Notes under the pieces: model-generated
What the model saw: only the letters and a program-made list of their open reading frames with translations
Database searches by the model: none
What the model was told of the DNA's origin: nothing
Shown: piece by piece, positions 6,008 through 8,751 of the stretch
Layout of the letters: the number at the start of each line of letters is the position of its first letter
Numbering within the stretch: the stretch's first letter is position 1
From: Mesorhizobium sp.
GTDB taxonomy: Bacteria > Pseudomonadota > Alphaproteobacteria > Rhizobiales > Rhizobiaceae
Direction of reading: 5' to 3'
NCBI GenBank assembly: GCA_019509685.1
Contig: JAEKLU010000092.1
Span: 1-8,751 of the forward strand
Length of the DNA stretch: 8,751 nucleotides
Translations under genes and position numbers: made by a program

Positions 6008-7006
6008 GTGGGCTCGCTGAAGATCGAGAATGTGAAGAAGGCCTTCGGGCCGGTCGAGGTGCTGAAGGGCATCGACCTGGACGTGACCGACGGCGAATTC
6101 GTCGTCTTCGTCGGTCCCTCCGGTTGCGGAAAGTCGACGCTGCTCAGGGTCATCGCCGGCCTGGAGGATTCGACCTCCGGCCGGGTGCTGATCGACGGCG
6201 CGGACGTCTCGATCACGCCACCCGCCAAGCGCGGTATCGCCATGGTGTTCCAGACCTATGCGCTCTACCCGCATCTGACGGTCAAGAACAACATGGCGCT
6301 GGGTCTGAAGCAGGCAAGCACGCCGGCCGCCGAGATCGAGCGCCGCATCGGCATCGCGTCCGCCATGCTGTCGCTGGAGCCATATTTGGAGAGACGTCCG
6401 GCCGAACTGTCGGGTGGCCAGCGCCAGCGCGTCGCCATTGGCCGCGCCGTGGTGCGCGAGCCGAAGCTGTTCCTGTTCGACGAGCCGCTGTCGAATCTCG
6501 ACGCCGCGTTGCGTGTCAACACAAGGCTGGAGATCGCGCAGCTGCACCGCCGGCTCAAGGCAACCATGATCTATGTCACCCACGACCAGGTCGAGGCGAT
6601 GACGCTGGCCGACAAGATCGTCGTGCTCAATGCCGGCCGGATCGAGCAGATCGGCGGACCGATGGAACTCTACAATTCGCCGGCAAACGAGTTCGTCGCC
6701 GGCTTCATCGGATCTCCGAAGATGAATTTTGTGGACGGCGCCAGGCTTGGCGAGACGGCCAAGACCATCGGCGTGCGGCCGGAGCACCTGACGGTCGATC
6801 CGAAATCCGGCGCCTGGAAGGGCACGGTTGTGCATGCCGAGCATCTCGGCGCCGACACCAACCTCTATCTAGACTGCGAGAAGGCCGGGCTGATCACGGT
6901 GCGGATTTTCGGGGTGTATGATGCCGAGCCCGGCGCGACGCTTTATGCGACGCCGGAACCAGGAAAGACCTATCGGTTTGGGACTGATGGGAAGGTGCTG
7001 AAGTAG
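6008..7006 (+). CDS. Sugar ABC transporter ATP-binding protein, UgpC/MsmX/MalK-like
   Basis: ATPase that powers the importer. All motifs are intact: Walker [10 protein letters not shown] at 36-44, Q-loop Gln82 in [12 protein letters not shown], signature LSGGQRQR at 134-141, Walker B LFLFDE at 154-159, D-loop SNLD at 162-165, and H-loop His192. A C-terminal TOBE-like regulatory domain follows, recognised by FIGSPKMNF (233-241) and VRPEHL (256-261). At 332 residues it is slightly shorter than most MalK/UgpC proteins (about 350-370), and the shortfall is in the C-terminal domain. GTG 6008 has AGGAA at 5996-6000, 7 nt upstream, and lies 15 nt after the oxidoreductase stop, so it is the last gene of the operon. 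Its last 113 bp are overlapped antisense by the extended reading frame of the converging FAH-family gene. Confidence 0.95.
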   Translation: MGSLKIENVKKAFGPVEVLKGIDLDVTDGEFVVFVGPSGCGKSTLLRVIAGLEDSTSGRVLIDGADVSITPPAKRGIAMVFQTYALYPHLTVKNNMALGLKQASTPAAEIERRIGIASAMLSLEPYLERRPAELSGGQRQRVAIGRAVVREPKLFLFDEPLSNLDAALRVNTRLEIAQLHRRLKATMIYVTHDQVEAMTLADKIVVLNAGRIEQIGGPMELYNSPANEFVAGFIGSPKMNFVDGARLGETAKTIGVRPEHLTVDPKSGAWKGTVVHAEHLGADTNLYLDCEKAGLITVRIFGVYDAEPGATLYATPEPGKTYRFGTDGKVLK

Positions 7007-8039
7007 ATATGCCGGCGCTCCCTTCCTCTCCCTCCGGAGGGGGGAGAGGTGGCGCCGCGAAGCGGCGACGGAGTGGGGGAAGCCGGCGCCCCAAGCACAG
7101 TCGCCGAAAGGCAGGCACGACCCAGTGAGCGCCTAAACTAGTCTCTCGCCGAGCAGTCGACCCCCACTCCGTCGAGCTTCGCTCGACACCTCTCCCCCGA
7201 TCGACGGTGAAGGTCTGCTTCTGCTGGCCGAGCCCTTCGATGCCCAGCTCCACCACATCGCCGGCCTTCAAGAACACCGGGGGCTTCATGCCAAGGCCGA
7301 CGCCGGGCGGCGTGCCTGTCGAAATAATGTCGCCCGGATGCAGCGACATGAACTGGCTGAGATAGGAGACCAGATATTTGACGCCGTAGACCATGGTCTT
7401 GGTCGAACCGTTCTGCATGGTCTTGCCGTTGACGGTCAGCCACATTTTGAGGTTCTGCGGATCGGCCACTTCGTCCTTGGTCACCAGCCACGGGCCGGTC
7501 GGGCCGAAGGTGTCGCAGGACTTGCCCTTGGTCCACTGACCCTGGCGTTCGGCCTGGAAAGCGCGCTCGGAAACGTCGTGCGCGACGCAATAGCCGGCAA
7601 CATAATCCAGCGCGTCGTCCTCGCTGACATATTTCGCCGTCTTGCCGATGACCACGGCAAGCTCGACCTCCCAGTCGGTCTTTTCAGAGCCGCGCGGGAT
7701 CAGCACGTCGTCATCCGGCCCGACGATCGCCGAGCTTGCCTTCATGAAGATGATCGGCTCCGGCGGCACGGTGGCGCCGGTCTCGGCGGCGTGGTCGGAA
7801 TAGTTGAGGCCGATGCAGATGAATTTTCCAGTGCCGGCGACGCAGGCGCCCATGCGCGGCCTGCCCGAAACCGCCGGCAGCGATTTCGGATCGAGTTTGG
7901 CGATCATCTCCAGCGAGGCCGGATGAAGCGTCGTGCCGGCGATATCGGCAACATAAGCCGAGAGATCACGGATCGTCCCATCCGCATCGAGCAGGCCGGG
8001 TTTTTCGCTGCCTGCTTCGCCATAGCGCAACAATTTCAT
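6894..8039 (-). CDS. Fumarylacetoacetate hydrolase-family enzyme with repeat-derived C-terminal extension
   Basis: Metal-dependent C-C hydrolase of the FAH family, probably cleaving a 2,4-diketo acid. With the neighbouring BDH2-like dehydrogenase, the best guess is 2,4-diketo-3-deoxy-L-fuconate hydrolase (to pyruvate and L-lactate); a ureidoglycolate-lyase-like or other diketo-acid role is not excluded. The core covers residues 1-280: [10 protein letters not shown] at 77-86, [11 protein letters not shown] at 122-132 with likely metal ligands Glu124 and Glu126, Asp155 in [10 protein letters not shown], and STGTPPGVG at 240-248. ATG 8039 has GGAGAG about 6 nt upstream. Family members usually end soon after [10 protein letters not shown], near residue 280-285. 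Here the frame runs on for about 100 low-complexity, Arg- and Pro-rich residues through the mosaic repeat (7199-7021) to TGA 6896-6894, inside the antisense strand of the ATPase gene. The repeat begins at residue 281, so the original stop was probably lost there. Confidence 0.85.
   Translation of the reverse strand: MKLLRYGEAGSEKPGLLDADGTIRDLSAYVADIAGTTLHPASLEMIAKLDPKSLPAVSGRPRMGACVAGTGKFICIGLNYSDHAAETGATVPPEPIIFMKASSAIVGPDDDVLIPRGSEKTDWEVELAVVIGKTAKYVSEDDALDYVAGYCVAHDVSERAFQAERQGQWTKGKSCDTFGPTGPWLVTKDEVADPQNLKMWLTVNGKTMQNGSTKTMVYGVKYLVSYLSQFMSLHPGDIISTGTPPGVGLGMKPPVFLKAGDVVELGIEGLGQQKQTFTVDRGRGVERSSTEWGSTARRETSLGAHWVVPAFRRLCLGRRLPPLRRRFAAPPLPPPEGEEGSAGISTSAPSHQSQTDRSFLVPASHKASRRARHHTPRKSAP
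7025..7049. repeat. Near-palindrome after the transporter operon
   Basis: CCTCTCCC (7025-7032) pairs with GGGAGAGG (7042-7049) around TCCGGAGGG, 18 nt after the ATPase stop. It overlaps the left unit of the composite repeat. It could act as a transcript-end hairpin for the operon, but no T-run follows. Confidence 0.5.
7040..7079 (+). repeat. Mosaic intergenic repeat, left unit
   Basis: The unit consists of GGGGGAGAGGTG (7040-7051), a hairpin CGCCGC-GAA-GCGGCG (7053-7067), and GACGGAGTGGGGG (7067-7079). The same outer blocks recur inverted at 7161-7198. From memory, units with these G-rich blocks are frequent between genes in Mesorhizobium genomes. Confidence 0.75.
7161..7198 (-). repeat. Mosaic intergenic repeat, right unit (inverted)
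   Basis: The plus strand reads CCCCCACTCCGTC (7161-7173) and CACCTCTCCCCC (7187-7198), exact reverse complements of the outer blocks of the left unit. Between them GTCGAGC (7171-7177) and GCTCGAC (7181-7187) form a perfect 7-bp stem with a TTC loop, GAA on the minus strand as in the left unit. The stem bases differ from the left unit but pairing is kept. The 81 bp between units (7080-7160) hold no gene I recognise; GCCGGCGC recurs at 7011-7018 and 7082-7089. Confidence 0.75.
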
Positions 8040-8224
8040 CTTTTCTCTCCACCTTGCGGCCAGCGGCCGTTTTCAAAAATTCCCGTCAAAACCAGCGGAC
8101 CGTAGTCGCCGGCCCCACCGGCGGCAAGCGCGCCATCTGTTCGAGCCGGCTAACGCTTCGATCCACCAACGCGGGGACCGGGTCTTGTCTTCCCGTTCAG
8201 CCGTCTATCCTGTTCGGTTCTCCG
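8040..8224. other. Spacer between the FAH-family and dehydrogenase genes
   Basis: This 185-bp stretch holds the FAH ribosome site (GGAGAG, minus strand, about 8050-8045) and one small hairpin, GTCGCCGG (8105-8112) with CCGGCGGC (8118-8125), 8 bp with one G-U around CCCCA. No open frame of interest or clear promoter is visible. The spacing is long for a tight operon, so the FAH gene could have its own promoter, or the gap may be an eroded repeat. Confidence 0.4.
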
Positions 8225-8751
8225 TCAGATCGACCAACCGCCGTCAATGTTGTAGGCCTGCCCGGACGTATAGGTGGCGCCGGCCAGATAGACGGCGAGA
8301 TCGGCGATCTCTTCCGGCGTGCCGAGCCGGCCCATGGGCTGGCGGGCGATAAAGGCCGCGCGGGCCGCTTCATAGTCGCCTTGCGCATGCATGCGATCCT
8401 GCAGCGACGGACTTTCGACGGTGCCCGGACAAATGGCGTTGCAGCGAATGCCCTTGGCGACATAGTCGGCTGCGACGGCCTTGGTCAGGCCGATGACCGC
8501 CGCCTTGCTCAGGCCGTAAGCGAAGCGGTTCGGCACGCCCTTCTGCGAGCTTGCCAGCGAGGCCATGTTGATGATCGAGCCGTCGCCCCGCTCGAGCATC
8601 CCAGGCAACACAGCGCGGATGGTGCGGATCATGGCGCGGACATTGAGGTTCAAAGCGAAATCGAGGTCCTCGTCCTTCATCTCCAGGATGGAGCCGGAAT
8701 GGACGAAGCCGGCGCAATTGAACAGCACATCGACGCGACCGATTTCGGTGA
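8225..8751 (-). CDS. Short-chain dehydrogenase, BDH2-like (probable 2-keto-3-deoxy-L-fuconate dehydrogenase), 5' part missing
   Basis: NAD(P)-dependent dehydrogenase of the classical SDR family. About 175 C-terminal residues of an expected 245-255 are visible; the Rossmann TGxxxGIG lies beyond the right edge. Reading from the edge: EIGRVDVLFNCAG (NNAG variant NCAG), NMASLASS with catalytic Ser (codon 8560-8558), YGLSK with catalytic Tyr (8518-8516) and Lys (8506-8504), then NAICPGTVESPSLQDRM and the terminal YNIDGGWSI. The run from GIRCN to the PSLQ motif and the final DGGWS closely match my memory of BDH2/DHRS6 and bacterial 2-keto-3-deoxy-L-fuconate dehydrogenases. That enzyme makes the substrate of the FAH-family hydrolase encoded next, so the pair fits the non-phosphorylating L-fucose-type pathway. 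The GTG at 8728 is internal, since the frame and homology continue upstream to the edge. Confidence 0.88.
   Translation of the reverse strand, partial: TEIGRVDVLFNCAGFVHSGSILEMKDEDLDFALNLNVRAMIRTIRAVLPGMLERGDGSIINMASLASSQKGVPNRFAYGLSKAAVIGLTKAVAADYVAKGIRCNAICPGTVESPSLQDRMHAQGDYEAARAAFIARQPMGRLGTPEEIADLAVYLAGATYTSGQAYNIDGGWSI

Noticed and set aside
5672..6844. Minus-strand open frame of 390 codons opposite the oxidoreductase and ATPase genes
   Set aside because: It crosses two well-supported plus-strand genes, has no domain I recognise and no ribosome site, and is a codon-bias shadow.
8726..8728. GTG as the real start of the dehydrogenase
   Set aside because: The frame stays open to the window edge and encodes EIGRVD, which normally precedes the NNAG strand in SDR enzymes; the gene is simply cut by the edge.

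Overview
The window is GC-rich DNA from an alphaproteobacterium. Codon use, strong GGAGG-type ribosome sites, the gene families and the mosaic palindromic intergenic repeats all fit a rhizobium, most likely Mesorhizobium or a close relative. That assignment is inferred from sequence style and memory of such genomes, not from a search.

Layout. (1) 1-491, minus strand: the N-terminal half of a BadF/BadG-family amino-sugar kinase, cut by the left edge. (2) 492-689: a divergent control region with mirror-image promoters, each threaded by TGGTATT repeats at an exact 11-bp period (two copies toward the kinase, three toward murQ). (3) 690-1555, plus strand: an N-acetylmuramic acid 6-phosphate etherase gene (murQ) broken by an internal deletion of about 85 bp that also shifts the frame; its last 20 codons come from a palindromic repeat. 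(4) 1673-7006, plus strand: a carbohydrate ABC-importer operon in the order binding protein, permease, permease, Gfo/Idh/MocA-type oxidoreductase, ATPase, with hairpins and repeated leader sequence before the first permease. (5) 7011-7200: a composite repeat made of two inverted units. (6) 6894-8751, minus strand: a fumarylacetoacetate-hydrolase-family enzyme and a short-chain dehydrogenase cut by the right edge, resembling the last two enzymes of the non-phosphorylating L-fucose-type pathway.

How it fits together. Kinase, MurQ and a CUT1-type importer suggest uptake and phosphorylation of an amino sugar (GlcNAc, MurNAc or a cell-wall or chitin derivative). The etherase step appears lost while the transporter and the visible half of the kinase look intact. 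The right-hand minus-strand pair looks like a separate sugar-acid pathway converging on the transporter operon.

The most interesting features are the mirrored 11-bp-period operator/promoter, the decayed murQ whose fragments meet at a GTGA overlap, and two independent cases (murQ, FAH enzyme) where a palindromic intergenic repeat at the 3' end supplies a new C-terminal tail. I found no tRNA, rRNA, CRISPR array, transposase gene or phage gene. I see no clear new defence or mobile system.
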